This document shows, one piece after another, positions 33,605 to 46,130 of a stretch of DNA of 64,000 bases. The notes under the pieces are model-generated. The model had not been told where the DNA came from. It made no database searches and was given only the letters and a program-made list of their open reading frames with translations. Position 1 is the first letter of the stretch. Every line of letters starts with the position of its first letter. Origin of the DNA: Primulina eburnea (lineage: Eukaryota; Streptophyta; Magnoliopsida; Lamiales; Gesneriaceae); the NCBI RefSeq assembly GCF_022965805.1, contig NW_027331665.1, positions 74,242-138,241 of the forward strand, given 5' to 3'. The translations under genes were made by a program, and so were the position numbers.

Positions 33605-35169
33605 TTGTTGCAAGTAAATCCTTCAGGTATTGCCCTAGGTGTGGCCACACCTGGCCGCAACATCTGTGAAAAATTAGTCTGCTTCAAATCTACAACTTCT
33701 GGAAATTCGAGTGAAGATGATATAGAGGCTGATAGTGAAGAACTCACTCTTGAGAGTGTGCAAAAGCTCTATGAAGAGCTGTTTGAAGATTGGATCAGAA
33801 GGAACAAGCTTAACTCGAATCTTATGAAAGAAAATACCGAACTAAAATCGGTGGTGGCGAAACTTGAAGTCATTATTTGCAAAAAAGATTTGGAACTAAG
33901 CAAGACCAAGGATGAACTTCAAAAGGCTACTGAAACCTTATCCAAGTTTAATTCGAGCACGTCCAAGCTTGAATCTATACTTTCAATGGGAAGAGATGAC
34001 AAGAAGGGTCTAGGATTCAAAGACAGCGTGCATGAAACTAGTGAATCTTCAAAATCCACTGTTTTTGTGAAGGGAAAGACTGAAACACTCACACCATCAC
34101 AGCCTTTGCCTTCAATGAAAAGCTCTCCACCGAAAAGACAATCCATTGCACCTGTTCCTAAGAAGAGAAAACGAAGGTATGTATGTCATTACTGCTTTAA
34201 GCCTGGACATATCAGGCCATATTGTTTTAAACTCAGGGATGATCGCATGAATCAAAAGTCGAGTCGGATGTTGCCCCGGATGTTGTCCAACATTTCCCGC
34301 AACACCTCACAACATCGACCTATAGTAAGACAAATTTGGGTACCAAACGTAAAAACTCATTGTAAAGTTGTTTACACTTCGTTAAAAACTAACACTGCAG
34401 GTCATTGGTACTTTGATAGTGGAAGCTCTCGCCATATGACAGGTTCAAGAGAACATCTCATCAGTTATGTTGAACAAAATTGTGGCAGAGTGACCTACGG
34501 AGGGGGAGCTCAAGGAAAAATTGTTGGAAAGGGTACTTTGAATGTTGAAAGACTGCCAAAGCTCCACAATGTGCTTCATGTTGAAGGATTAAATTCGAAT
34601 TTGATAAGCATAAGCCAATTGTGTGATGATAATTTTCTTGTTATATTTGATAGACATACTTGTGAATTTTTTGATGAAACTAATATGTGCATTATGACAT
34701 GTACAAGGTCTTCGGATAATTTCAACGAAATAGGTGAAGATCTTTCATGCAAACATGTGCAAATCACCGAACTTGACCTTTGGCATCAAAAACTCGGACA
34801 TACAAACTTCAAAACCTTAAAGAACTTTACTAAGTACGATGCAGTACGAGGTATGCCTAATCTTTCATTTGATATACCATTTGTGTGTGGAGATTGTCAA
34901 AAAGGTAAGCAGACTCGCGTGTCACACCCAGTGTTGTCATCATCTGGGACAACACGCTATCTGGAGTTACTGTATATGGATCTTATGGCTCCTATGGAAG
35001 TTGAAAGTTTCGGAGGTAAGATATATTTCTTTGTGTGTGTTGATGACTTTTCACAATTTTCTTGGATAATTTTTATTAGGGAAAAGTCAGACACTTTCGA
35101 TGTGTTTAAAAAATTGATCACAAGGATTACAAACTTTCATAATTTGAAGGTGATAAGGATAAGGACTGA
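33605..35169 (+). pseudogene. Copia-2 gag C-terminus, protease and integrase N-terminal half
   Basis: One open frame. It begins without the usual gag capsid domain, then has a Leu/Glu-rich coiled coil (about residues 50-125), a basic linker, one CCHC knuckle (CHYCFKPGHIRPYC), the protease active site (WYFDSGSSRHMTG), the gag-pre-integrase segment (LWHQKLGHTNF ... CGDCQKGKQ) and the start of the integrase core (YMDLMAPM, VCVDDFSQFSWI). It is cut at RTD by gypsy-2 (target site ACTGA, 35165-35169); the next residues of the core resume at 45341. The start chosen is only the beginning of the open frame; the real gag start appears deleted. Confidence 0.85.
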
Positions 35170-37794
35170 TGTAATGCCCAAAATCAGTATACGTAAAATC
35201 TATGCATTTATTTAATTTATGAAATTTATTATTTTAATATTTATGTTTAATTGATCTACGTTAAAATATTTTCTTGAGTTTTATGTTTCAGACAATTATT
35301 CGAGACGGGATCGAGGAAAGGAGATCGAGATGATTTTTAGTAATTTAATTGCGATATTTTATTTTAAGTTAGGATTTGAGTATTTTAATGGATTTATGAG
35401 GTTTTAATATTTTAAAAGCCTAATTTAATTATTAGGTGATTTTATAATTTTAGAACTTTTAGAGATTTAGTACCTTTGTATTTTATGTTGTTAATTTGAG
35501 GATTTTGTAAAATATAGAAGATTAACTTTAATAACATTTTTAACTATTAAATTAGCATATTATATTTCCCTAATTAACTAAACTCACACACACTCACACT
35601 TTCACACACACTCCTACACATATCACACACACATCAAACACAACACATTTTTATATTATATCTTTGACTAAAGAAAGGAGATGGGAAGTTTTGTTAGAAT
35701 TCTTTTGCATTAAATCTCCTCTCCATTATTTCCTCTCCCATTTCCTTCATCAAGCACCTTCTCTCTGAAAATCTCCAGCAATATTTTGTTGAGTTTATTT
35801 CAAGAAAATCGAGCCAAGTTCGTCCCGGATCGTCTCTCGCTCCGTCTCCGCTTCGGTGTCGTCGTTTCGGTATTATTTAATCATCAAAGGCACGTATAAT
35901 CTGTTCTTTCTGCATCGATCATGTCATATTATGCGTTGCGTTGTTTTATGCGTAAATATATATGTGTGACGTTCGTCGTTTGAGCAGAAAACGATTCGGA
36001 TCAGTTTTGAATTAATTTTAGATCTAAAATCACGTTTTTACTGTATTTTTAAATACTGCGACTTTTCGGTCATGATTCTGAGAAAACTTTAAACGTAATA
36101 ATTGTAGAAATTTTTGATACCTTCGATTTGACAGTAAATTCGAAATATTTGGAGAAAAATTGAGTGAGTTATGACTTTTTTTGTGGGACTGCTCAAACTT
36201 CGTTTTTCAGAAAATTATGTGTTGATGTGTTCTTGAAGTTATTTGTTGCAGGCTTCGTTGGGCATCGACGGGATTGTGCTACTGCATTTAGATATGTTAT
36301 GGAATGTATTTAGGTGTTATTTGGTGGTTTGTTTGGGTCTGGATTGGCTTGGGATATAATAGAAGTCGTAGGAAGTGAAACGATGTCGAATTACGTGTTA
36401 TTGTTGTATTGAAGTTACTTGCCGATGTTTGGGAACGTTCGAGGTGTTTGTATGGGTCTGAATCAATGTAATAACATCCTAGGATGAGTCTTGAGGTGTT
36501 GGTTCATGGTCCTTAGGCTTGGAGTGAAAGGGTGAATGAATAAGTTAGTGAGTTTTCGTGAGTTTGCAAGTCCAGAGGGTACCCGGACCCCTTCCCGGAC
36601 CCTGGCACGGAGTCCGTGTCCTTTTTCCTTCAAAAATACGAATTTTCAGAGCCTACCCAGACCCGTACACGGACCCCTACACGGGGTCCGTGTACACCCT
36701 TTTCAAAAAAAAAAGATTTTTTTTTTAGGATTTGCTTCGGGGTTTTATATCATGGTTTAGCACCTTGGCTAAAATTTATTTATGTAAAATATAGGATTTG
36801 TTTTGTGGTTTTATGTCATGGTTTAGTACGATGATTATGCGAGGTCAAGTCCTGAGCGAACTAGAATGTCATAAGCTACTTATTCACTTTGGTGGTGAGC
36901 TCGAGTACCTACGTCTAAGACATGCAAGTTAAGTATTTAAAAATTCATGTTAGTATGTGCAGCAACGGCCCCAGTCGAAGTCCAACGAATCCCTCAACGC
37001 CAAGTAAGTAAGTATGATGACGTGCAAAGAAAATATTTTAAGTTTTGGAGGTATGCTAAATGTCTTGTGACCAAAGTATGTTTAGGATTGGAAAGCGTTA
37101 AATTAAGAACGGGGACCAATCCGCCCGTTAAATTATGAACGGGTTAGATCGAGGTTGGAAAGCTTTAAATTATGAACGGGGACCAACCAGCCCGTTAAAT
37201 TATGAACGGGGATCTTATGTATGTGGCAGTGGATACGTCCCTGTCAGCCCAGTACTGTGGTTTGTCTGATCAGACATTTATTATGTTATGGGTCACTTGC
37301 TTTGAACATCCTCTAGAAAAATATTGAATTTATGTACGTTCAAGTATATTCAGTATGCAAGTATGTGTATGAAATTTAAGTTGATGGCCTCTAATATGTA
37401 GGTATAAATCAAGTTTTAAGAGTAGGTTCACTTGTAGTGTTATATTTGAAATTTATTGGTATATGTAGTACTTGCTATCTCCGTTTACGTGTTGAGTCTT
37501 AGACTCCAGACTGATCGATCAGTGTATGTTGAGGAGGAGACAAAATGTGGCGACCAGGAGCAGGCTTTGGTGAGCAAAGGCTAAAACCAGGACCACAAAG
37601 TTTATTTTTTGAAAAAGTTTAAAACTCTGATTTTATGGGTGTGAGACGTTTGAATAGTTGTGTGAGAAAATTTTGTTGTGATGTTGTTCAAATATTATTA
37701 TGATGAATGATGAATGACACCGTATGGATTTTATGTTTAAGAAAATTTTTAATTTTTCCGCAAATTTTGAATGGTAAAAGTACGGTACGTTACA
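35170..37794 (+). repeat. Gypsy-2 5' LTR
   Basis: Starts TGTAATGCCC and ends GGTACGTTACA. It includes a CA-rich patch at about 35582-35650, the hairpin cluster at 36588-36700 and the AACGGG array at about 37085-37203. It holds no conserved coding. Confidence 0.95.
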
Positions 37795-37796
37795 GT

Positions 37797-37808
37797 TGGT
37801 ATCAGAGC
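37797..37808 (+). promoter_or_regulatory. Gypsy-2 primer-binding site (tRNA-iMet type)
   Basis: TGGTATCAGAGC, two bases after the LTR. Confidence 0.95.
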
Positions 37809-38016
37809 CGTGTTCTTGAAAAGGGTTATGCTTACTGCCAGTCACAAGAAGCTCACGAAGTCCCATCTCCAGTCTGTAAGTTTTAAAGTTTTGAAATTAT
37901 GTTATGTAGTATGTATTTAGTCATGATTTCAGCATGGGCATATTTAAAATTTAAGTTATGTGCATCTTATGTAATTTATATTATGTTCATGCATGTTGGG
38001 TAAATTTTAGAATAGT

Positions 38017-39085
38017 ATGCCTCCTAGACGTTTGATTGCCCGTGGAGCAAGGGATGAGGACAGAGAGACTTATGATGGAGAGAGGGCCACTCCTCCTCCA
38101 CCACCAGATATGCAGGCACAAATGCTTGCAGGCATGACTCAATTCTTCGCACAGTTTGCGGGGAACCACGCTGCAGCAATGGGTGCAGAGGAGAGACCCA
38201 GGCCAGAAGCAGTGTATGAAAGGTTCAGGAGGATGAGTCCAAAGGAGTTCTCGGGCACCACTGACCCGATGATAGCCGAAGGATGGATCAAATCCATCGA
38301 GGTAATCTTTGATTTTATGGAGCTGACCGATGCTGATAGGGTCAGATGTGCCACATTCCTTCTGTCAGGGGACGCTAGGCTATGGTGGGAGAGCGCATCA
38401 GTGGCAGTGAATTTGCAGACTTTGACTTGGACGGGATTCAAGGAATTGTTCTTCGCCAAGTACTTCATCGAAGAGGTAAGATCCCGATTGACCAGAGAAT
38501 TTATGACGTTGCGTCAAGGAGATAGCAGCGTGGCAGATTTCGTCAGGAAGTTTGAGAGGGGGTGTTACTTTGTACCCCTGATTTCTAATGATGTCCAAGC
38601 AAAGCTGAGACATTTTATTGATGGTTTGCAGCCTATCTTGCGCCATGATGTGAGGGTAGCTGGCCCTACTACATATGCAGTTGCCGTTTCTAGAGCTTTG
38701 GCGGCAGAACAAGATCTGAGGGATATCGAGGCGGACAGGCAGGGCAAGAGGCCGTATCAGGCACCACCGCAACACCAGCATCAGCGACCTCAGCATAAGA
38801 GGCCTTACCAAGGGCCGCCGGGGAAGAAGCCGTATCAGGGACCGCCGATGGGCAAAGGTCCAGTTCAACAGCAGGGGGCACCTCAGAAGCCCGTTATTTT
38901 CCCAGTGTGTCCTAAGTGCAACCGCCAGCATCCAGGGCCATGTTTGTATGGATCAGGCAAATGCTTTAAGTGTGGAGCTAGTGACCACATGCTGAAAGAG
39001 TGCCCGCAGTGGAAATAGCCAACTCAGGGCAGAGTGTTTGCCATGCATGCACAGGAAGCGAATCCAGACACTACCTTACTGACCG
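38017..39085 (+). pseudogene. Gypsy-2 gag, with an in-frame TAG near its end
   Basis: The ATG at 38017 (MPPRRL) opens a frame of 333 codons: a disordered acidic N-terminus, the Retrotrans_gag capsid domain (about residues 60-190: YERFRRMSPKEFSG, ARLWWESAS, MTLRQGDSSVADFVRKF), a Gln/Pro/Lys repeat region (KRPYQ-GPP units) and a double zinc-binding tail (CPKCNRQHPGPC, CFKCGASDHMLKEC). TAG at 39016-39018 ends it, but the same frame stays open for 22 more codons to a good splice donor at 39086. The TAG is most simply a CAG-to-TAG change; programmed read-through is possible. Confidence 0.88.
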
Positions 39086-39261
39086 GTAAACTTTCTTACC
39101 TAAACTCAGTATTATTTTTCGTGAGTGTTGGAATTTTATTGAGATTATTAGTGTGCTCGTAATATTTTTGAGTGACTTAGAATATATCGATCTCTTCTAT
39201 GCTCAAGGATAATGTTAGTAATTTTGGGATATAAGTTTCGTGTTGTGCTAACGTCTCTCAG
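39086..39261 (+). other. Predicted intron between gag and protease of gypsy-2
   Basis: GT at 39086 and AG at 39260-39261 bound 176 nt of AT-rich sequence with several stops. A plant-type branch sequence TGCTAAC lies at 39246-39252, rather close to the acceptor. Removing it leaves a Gly codon at the junction and puts gag (beyond the TAG) in the same frame as protease, which then reads on into the DSG active site. Frame restoration plus consensus borders argue for real splicing. Confidence 0.65.
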
Positions 39262-40001
39262 GAAGTATTTTCATTAAGAGAATAGCTACTCAGGCCTTGA
39301 TAGACTCTGGAGCCACCCATTCATTCATCTCAGAGACGTTCGCTAGTCACTTGGATATCAAGACCATCGGCCTCGACGTGAATTATTCAGTGACAGTCCC
39401 ATCAGGGGAAGAGCTGTTAGCTACTAGAGTAGTCAGAGATATCGATCTAGAATTGCATGGCCATTTAGTGTTTGCAGATTTGATCCTGCTACCAATGCCA
39501 GAGTTCGATATTATTTTGGGAATGGACTGGCTGACTAAGAACAGAGTTCTGATTGATTTCCAGAAAAGATCAGTACTGATTAGACCGTTGGGAATGGAGC
39601 AGTTTTTATTTGAGCCATCCAGATGGAGGAGTTTTCCTCGCATGATCTCCTGCATGCAGGCGAGGAGACTGATTTCCAAGGGTTGTCAGGCTTTCTTAGC
39701 CAGCATGACATCTGCACCTGAAGTACCCACTCCATCTTTATCAGACGTGTTAGTAGTCAGGGACTTCCCAGACGTCTTTCCAGATGATGTCACAGGCCTT
39801 CCACCAGATAGAGAGGTGGAGTTTGCCATTGATCTCATGCCAGGCACCGTGCCAATATCTAAGGCACCGTACCGTCTAGCTCCAGCTGAGATGTTAGAAC
39901 TCAAACAGCAGATTCAGGAGCTTCTTGACAAGGAATTTATTCGCCCTAGTTTCTCACCATGGGGCGCACCAGTGCTCTTTGTGAAAAATAAAATGGGAGC
40001 A
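39262..40001 (+). pseudogene. Gypsy-2 protease and N-terminal RT
   Basis: The aspartic protease active site is ALIDSGATHSF (39291 on), followed by the flap-side LILLPMPEFDIILGMDWL and then the RT approach (FPDVFPDDVTGLPPDREVEF, PGTVPISKAPYRLAP, IRPSFSPWGAPVLFVK). A one-base deletion near 39993 shifts the frame so the RT continues in the next segment. Confidence 0.9.
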
Positions 40002-40774
40002 TGAGACTGTGCATCGATTACCGAGAGTTGAACAAGGTAACGATCAAGAATAAATACCCACTACCAAGAATCGAGGACCTGTTCGATCAGTTGCAGGGAG
40101 CTACAGTGTTCTCTAAGATAGATCTTCGATCAGGGTATCACCAGCTGAAAGTGAAGGATGCAGATGTCCACAAGACAGCTTTCAGGACCAGATATGGGCA
40201 TTACGAGTTCTTAGTGATGCCGTTTGGAGTGACGAATGCTCCAGCTATTTTCATGGACCTCATGAACCGAGTATTCCAGCCGTATCTTGATCAGTTCGTC
40301 ATAGTATTTATTGACGACATCCTCATATACTCGAAGAGCCATGAGGAGCACAACCAGCATTTGAGGATAGTTTTACAGATTCTCCAGAGTCGCAAGTTAT
40401 TTGCGAAATTCAGTAAGTGTGAATTTTGGTTGGAAAAGGTAGCGTTTTTGGGTCATATAGTATCTAGTAGTGGTATCGAGGTGGATCCAGCAAAAGTAGC
40501 AACTGTCAAGGAATGGGTTGAGCCGAAGAATGCATCTGATATCCGCAGTTTTCTGGGTTTAGCCGGTTACTACCGTAAGTTCATTCAAGGGTTTTCATCC
40601 ATAGCAGTGCCACTCACTTCATTGACAAAGAAAAATGCCAAATTTGTGTGGAGTGATGAATGTCAGAAGAGCTTCGATACTTTGAACCAAGCTCTTATTT
40701 CGGCACCGGTGTTAGCTATGCCATCAGGGAAGGAGATTTTGTGTTATACACCGACGCATCCAAGCTCGGTTTAG
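40001..40774 (+). pseudogene. Gypsy-2 reverse transcriptase core
   Basis: [45 protein letters not shown], the intact catalytic box FIDDILIYS (about 40309), and the thumb [16 protein letters not shown]. Both catalytic aspartates are present. A one-base deletion near 40730 ends the frame at the RNase H boundary. Confidence 0.93.
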
Positions 40775-42414
40775 GAGCGGTATTGATGCAGCAGGGTCGG
40801 GTCATAGCTTATGCCTCCAGGCAGTTGAAGGTAGATGAGAAGAACTACCCGACACATGATCTTGAGTTAGCAGCCGTTGTCTTTGCATTGAAGATTTGGA
40901 GACACTATTTATACGGCAAGAAATGTCAGATTTTCACCGATCACAAGAGTCTCAAATATTTCTTCACGCAGAAAGAGCTAAATATGAGACAGAGACGGTG
41001 GTTAGAACTGGTGAAGGATTATGACTATGAAATTAGCTACCATCCGGGAAAAGCTAATGTTGTTGCAGACGCGTTGAGCAGAAAAGTTGCGGTCATAGCT
41101 CAGTTATCAGGGCAGAGACCTCTTCAGTCTGAGATTCAAAAGTTTGAGTTGGAAGTTTATCCCGAGGGCAGAGCTCCGAAGTTGTCTAATCTGACAGTCC
41201 GATCTTCCTTGTTAGACCGTATTCGAGCAGGTCAGCCTTCAGATGAGCAGTTATTGAAATGGAGGCTTAAAGATGAAGCCAAGGGCAGTGTACTTTATTC
41301 AGTGTCCGATGGTATTGTGAGATACAAAGATAGAATGTGGGTGCCTAGTGTTGATTCAATCAGACAGGATATTTTGTCAGAGGCACATGCATATCTGTAT
41401 TCTATTCACCCAGGAGGTACCAAGATGTACAAAGACCTGCAAATTTTGTATTGGTGGCCAGGGATGAAACGAGACATCCGCAGATTTGTGTCAGAATGTC
41501 TCACTTGTCAACAAGTGAAAGCAGAGCATCAGAGGCCAGCAGGGATGCTTAAGCCACTCCCCATTCCAGAGTGGAAATGGGAGAATATTACCATGGATTT
41601 TGTTGTTGGTTTGCCGAGGTCAGTCAGAGGATCCAATTCCATTTGGGTCATAGTGGATCGACTAACTAAGTCGGCACATTTCTTACCGGTGAAGACGACT
41701 TTCTCCATGACTCAGTATGCAGAACTTTATATCCGGGAGGTTGTTCGTTTGCACGGGATTCCAGTTTCGATAGTGTCCGACAGGGACTCGAGGTTCACAT
41801 CGTCCTTTTGGAAGAGCTTACATGCAGCCATGGGGACGAAGTTGCTTTTCAGTACAGCATTTCACCCTCAGACAGATGGCCAGTCTGAGCGAGTGATACA
41901 GATATTAGAATATTTGTTGAGAGCATGTATGATTGATTTTCAGGGGACCTGGGAGTCTAAGCTACCTCTAGTGGAGTTTACCTACAATAACAGTTTCCAA
42001 TCATCAATAGGTATGGCTCCTTACGAGGCTTTGTATGGACGGAAGTGTAGATCGCCAGTTCATTGGGATGAAGTTGGTGAGAGAGCAGAACTTGGTCCAG
42101 AAATAGTTCAGCATACTGCAGATGTGGTGGTTGAGATTCGTGACAGATTGAAGACCGCCCAGAGCCGTCAAAAGAGTTATGCTGACAAGAGAAGAAGAGA
42201 TCTCGAGTTTGCCGTAGGTGATCACATTTTTGTAAAAATAGCACCTATGAAAGGTGTTATGAGATTTGGGAAAAGAGGCAAGCTTAGTCCGAGATTTATT
42301 GGACCGTTCGAAATTCTTGACAGAGTTGGAACTCTAGCTTATCGTGTAGCCTTACCGCCGAATTTGTCCGGAGTGCACAATGTGTTCCACGTTTCTATGT
42401 TGAGAAATATCTAG
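40731..42414 (+). pseudogene. Gypsy-2 RNase H and integrase
   Basis: RNase H ([16 protein letters not shown]-type box as [37 protein letters not shown]), then integrase: a zinc-binding N-domain (HPGGTKMYK ... [11 protein letters not shown]), the DDE core ([29 protein letters not shown]) and the C-terminal GPY/F region ([12 protein letters not shown]). All three DDE residues are visible. The open frame technically starts at 40660, but homology begins near 40731. A one-base deletion in an A run near 42408 ends the frame just before the chromodomain. Confidence 0.93.
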
Positions 42415-42638
42415 CTAATCCTTCGCATGTTCTGAGCCATGAGCCGTTGCAGTTGACTCCAGACCTGTCTTATGAGGAAAGACCGATTCAAATCTTAGAC
42501 AGGCAAGAGCGTAGGCTTCGGAACAAGACGACTAAGCTAGTCAAAGTCCAGTGGCTGAATCAATCAGTGGAGGAGGCCACTTGGGAAGCTGAAGCAGACA
42601 TGAGACTTCGATACCCGGAGTTGTTCGGTAAGACTTAA
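42415..42638 (+). pseudogene. Gypsy-2 chromodomain (frame-shifted C-terminus of pol)
   Basis: RPIQILDRQERRLRNKT, VKVQWLNQSVEEATWEAE and a RYPELF end: the chromodomain-like tail of Tekay integrases, thought to guide insertion to particular chromatin. It follows directly from the integrase but one base out of frame. Confidence 0.85.
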
Positions 42639-42661
42639 TTTCGAGGACGAAATTTTTATAA

Positions 42662-42674
42662 GTGGGGGAGAAAC
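42662..42674 (+). promoter_or_regulatory. Gypsy-2 polypurine tract
   Basis: GTGGGGGAGAAAC immediately before the 3' LTR. Confidence 0.88.
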
Positions 42675-45340
42675 TGTAATGCCCAAAATCAGTGTACGTA
42701 AAATCTATGCATTTATTTAATTTATGAAATTTATTATTTTAATATTTATGTTTAATTGATCTACGTTAAAATATTTTCTTGAGTTTTAAGTTTCAGACAA
42801 TTATTCGAGACGGGATCGAGGAAAGGAGACCGAGATGATTTTTAGTAATTTAATTGCGATATTTTATTTTAAGTTAGGATGGATTTATGGGGTTTTAATA
42901 TTTTAAAAGCCTAATTTAATTATTAGGTGATTTTATAATTTTAAAACTTTTAGAGATTTAGTACCTTTGTATTTTTTGTTGTTAATTTGAGGATTTTATA
43001 TAATATAGAAGATTAACTTTAATAACATTTTTAACTATTAAATTAGCATATTATATTTCCCTAATTAACTAAACTCTCACACACTCACACTTTCACACAC
43101 ACTCATACACGTATCACACACACATCAAACACAACATATTTTTATATTATATCTTTGACTAAAGAAAGGAGATGGGAAGTTTTGTTAGAATTCTTTTGCA
43201 TTAAATCTCCTCTCCATTATTTCCTCTCCCATTTCCTTCATTAAGCACCTTCTCTCTGAAAATATCCAGCAATATTTTGTTGATTTTATTTCAAGAAAAT
43301 CGAGCCAAGTTCGTCCCAGATCGTCTCTCGCTCCGTCTCCGCTTCGGTGTCATCGTTTCGGTATTATTTAATCATCAAAGGCACGTATAATCTGTTCTTT
43401 CTGCATCGATCATGTCATATTATGCGTTGCGTTGTTTTATACGTAAATATATATGTGTGACGTTCGTCGTTTGAGCAGAAAACGATTTGGATCAGTTTTG
43501 AATTAATTTTAGATCTAAAATCACATTTTTACTGTATTTTTAAATACTGCGACTTTTCGGTCATGATTCTGAGAAAACTTTAAACGTAATAATTGTAGAA
43601 CTTTTCGATACATTCGATTTGACAGTAAATTCGAAATATTTGGATAAAAATTGAGTGAGTTATGACTTTTTTTGTGGGACTGCTCAAACTTCGTTTTTCA
43701 GAAAATTATGTGTTGATGTGTTCTTGAAGTTATTTGTTGCAGGCTTCGTTGGGCATCGACGGGATTGTGCTACTGCATTTATATATGTTATGGAATGTAT
43801 TTAGGTGTTATTTGGTGGTTCGTTTGGGTCGGGATTGTCTTGGGATATAATAGAAGTCGTAGGAAGCGAAACGATGTCGAATTACGTGTTATTGTTGTAT
43901 TGAAGTTACTTGCCGATGTTTGGGAACGTTCGAGGTGTTTGTATGGGTCTGAATCAATGTAATAACATCCTAGGATGAGTCTTGAGGTGTTGGTTCATGG
44001 TCCTTAGGCTTGGAGTGAAAGGGTGAATGAATAAGTTAGTGAGTTTTCGTGAGTTTGCAAGTCCAGAGGGTACCCGGACCCCTTCCCGGACCCCGGCACG
44101 GAGTCCGTGTCCTTTTTCCTTCAAAAATACGAATTTCCAGAGCCTACCCGGACCCGTACACGGACCCTACACAGGGTCCGTGTACACCCTTTTCAAAAAA
44201 AAAAAGATTTTTTTTTTAGGATTTGCTTCGGGGTTTTATATCATGGTTTAGCACCTTGGTTAAAATTTATTTATGTAAAATATAGGATTTGTTTTGTGGT
44301 TTTATGTCATGGTTTAGTACGATGATTATGCGAGGTCAAGTCCTGAGCGAACTAGAATGTCATAAGCTACTTATTCACTTTGGTGGTGAGCTCGAGTACC
44401 TACGTCTAAGACATGTAAGTTAAGTATTTAAAAATTCATGTTAGTATGTGCAGCAACGGCCCCAGTCGAAGTCCAACGAATCCCTCAACACCAATTAAGT
44501 AAGTATGATGACGTGCAAAGAAAATATTTTAAGTTTTGGAGGTATGCTAAATGTCTTGTGACCAAAGTATGTTTAGGATTGGAAAGCGTTAAATTATGAA
44601 CGGGGACCAAGCCGCCCGTTAAATTATGAACGTGTTAGATCGAGGTTGGAAAGCGTTAAATTATGAACGGGGACCAACCAGCCCGTTAAATTATGAACGG
44701 GGATCTTATGTATGTGGCAGTGGATACGTCCCTGTCAGCCCAGTACTGTGGTTTGTCTGATCAGACATTTATTATGTTATGGGTCACTTGCTTTGAAACA
44801 TCCTCTACGAAAAATATTGAAGTTATGTATGTTCAAGTATATTCAAGTATGCAAGTATGTTTATGAAAAGTTTAAGTTGATGGCACGTCTAATTATGTAT
44901 GTATGTAAATTCAAGTTTATGAAGTAGGTTCAACTTTCAAGTATGTATGTTATATTTTGAAATTTTATGTGGTTATTATGTAGTACTTGCTATCTCCAGT
45001 TTATACGTGTTGAGTCTTTAGACTCACTAGACTTGATCGATGCAGGTGAGTATGTTGAGGAGGAGACAAGAGGTGGCGACCAAGGGGCAGGCTTGGACTG
45101 AGCAGAAGGCTAAACCCGAGGACCACAAAGTTTATATTTTTATGAAAAGTTTAAAATACTCTGATTTTATGTTGGTTGTGAGACGTTTTGAATAAGTATG
45201 TTGTTAGAAAATTTTTGTTGGTGATGTTGATTTCGAATATTATTATGATGAATGATGAATGACAACCGTATGGATTTTATGTTTAAGAAAATTTTTAATT
45301 TTTCCGCAAATTTTGAATGGTAAAAGTACGGTACGTTACA
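42675..45340 (+). repeat. Gypsy-2 3' LTR
   Basis: Direct repeat of 35170-37794. Most of it is near-identical; many 1-4 nt indels cluster in the last 600 bp. Confidence 0.95.
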
Positions 45341-45345
45341 ACTGA

Positions 45346-46130
45346 CCATGGTAAGGAATTCGAAAACACTTCATTCTCATCTTTTTGTGACAAAAAAAGT
45401 ATTTCACATGAATTTTCTGCTTTACAGACACCACAACAAAATAGGATAGCCGAACGTAAGAATAGAACACTTCAAGAAATGGCAAGGGTGATGTTGACTT
45501 CAAAGTGTATTTCAAAGCATTTTTGGGCAGAAGCCCTTAACACCCCTTGTCACATTTTAAATAGGGTGTATTTGAGAAGTGGTTCGACTATGACATCGTA
45601 TGAGATAATTATGGGACAGAAGCCTAACCTTAAATATTTTCATGTTTTTGGTTGTGTGTGCTATGTTTTGAATGACAGGGATAAACTTGCAAAATTTTAT
45701 TCCAAGAGTGATACGTGTTTTTTTTTTGGGATATGCAACTAATAGTCGAGCTTACCACATGTTTAATTTACGAACTAGGACTATTATGGAATCCATTAAT
45801 GTTGCTTTTGATGACTATGTAGATTTGAAAAAGAAAACAACTGAAGATAATGTGGAAGACCTACTGGAAATTCCAATCATACTGGAAAATGCAGATGTTG
45901 CAACACCTAGCACAACACTTGACACTGAAGCTGAGGACGAAACGAATAACAATGATGACGCAGTAGATGATGGACATAATATTCCAAGGAAAATTCAGAA
46001 AAACCATCCATCATCTCAAATAATTGGAAGTATGCATGAAGGTGTCCAAACTCGAAAGAAAGAAAAAGTGGATTACCGAAAGATGGCTGGATTTATTTGC
46101 ATGGGCTCCTTATACTCACAGATTAAGTGA
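45346..46130 (+). pseudogene. Copia-2 integrase C-terminal half and linker
   Basis: It resumes the integrase exactly where gypsy-2 cut it: HGKEFEN, TPQQNRIAERKNRTLQEMARVML, FWAEALNTPCHILNRVYLR, FGCVCYVLNDRDKLAKF. One extra T in a homopolymer at about 45718-45727 shifts the frame, after which YATNSRAYHMFNLRT and an acidic linker follow. It ends at about GSLYSQIK, where the RT should begin. Confidence 0.9.

Larger units (their letters stand above)
35170..45340 (+). mobile_element. Gypsy-2: nearly complete Tekay/Del-type chromovirus
   Basis: It is 10.2 kb with LTRs of 2625 and 2666 bp, a tRNA-iMet-type primer-binding site, a purine tract and the 5-bp duplication ACTGA at 35165-35169 and 45341-45345. 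The protein order gag, protease, RT, RNase H, integrase, chromodomain marks the Tekay clade of chromoviruses. Damage is slight: a TAG in gag and three single-base deletions in pol. The element lies inside the integrase codons of copia-2 and is therefore younger than copia-2. Confidence 0.95.
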
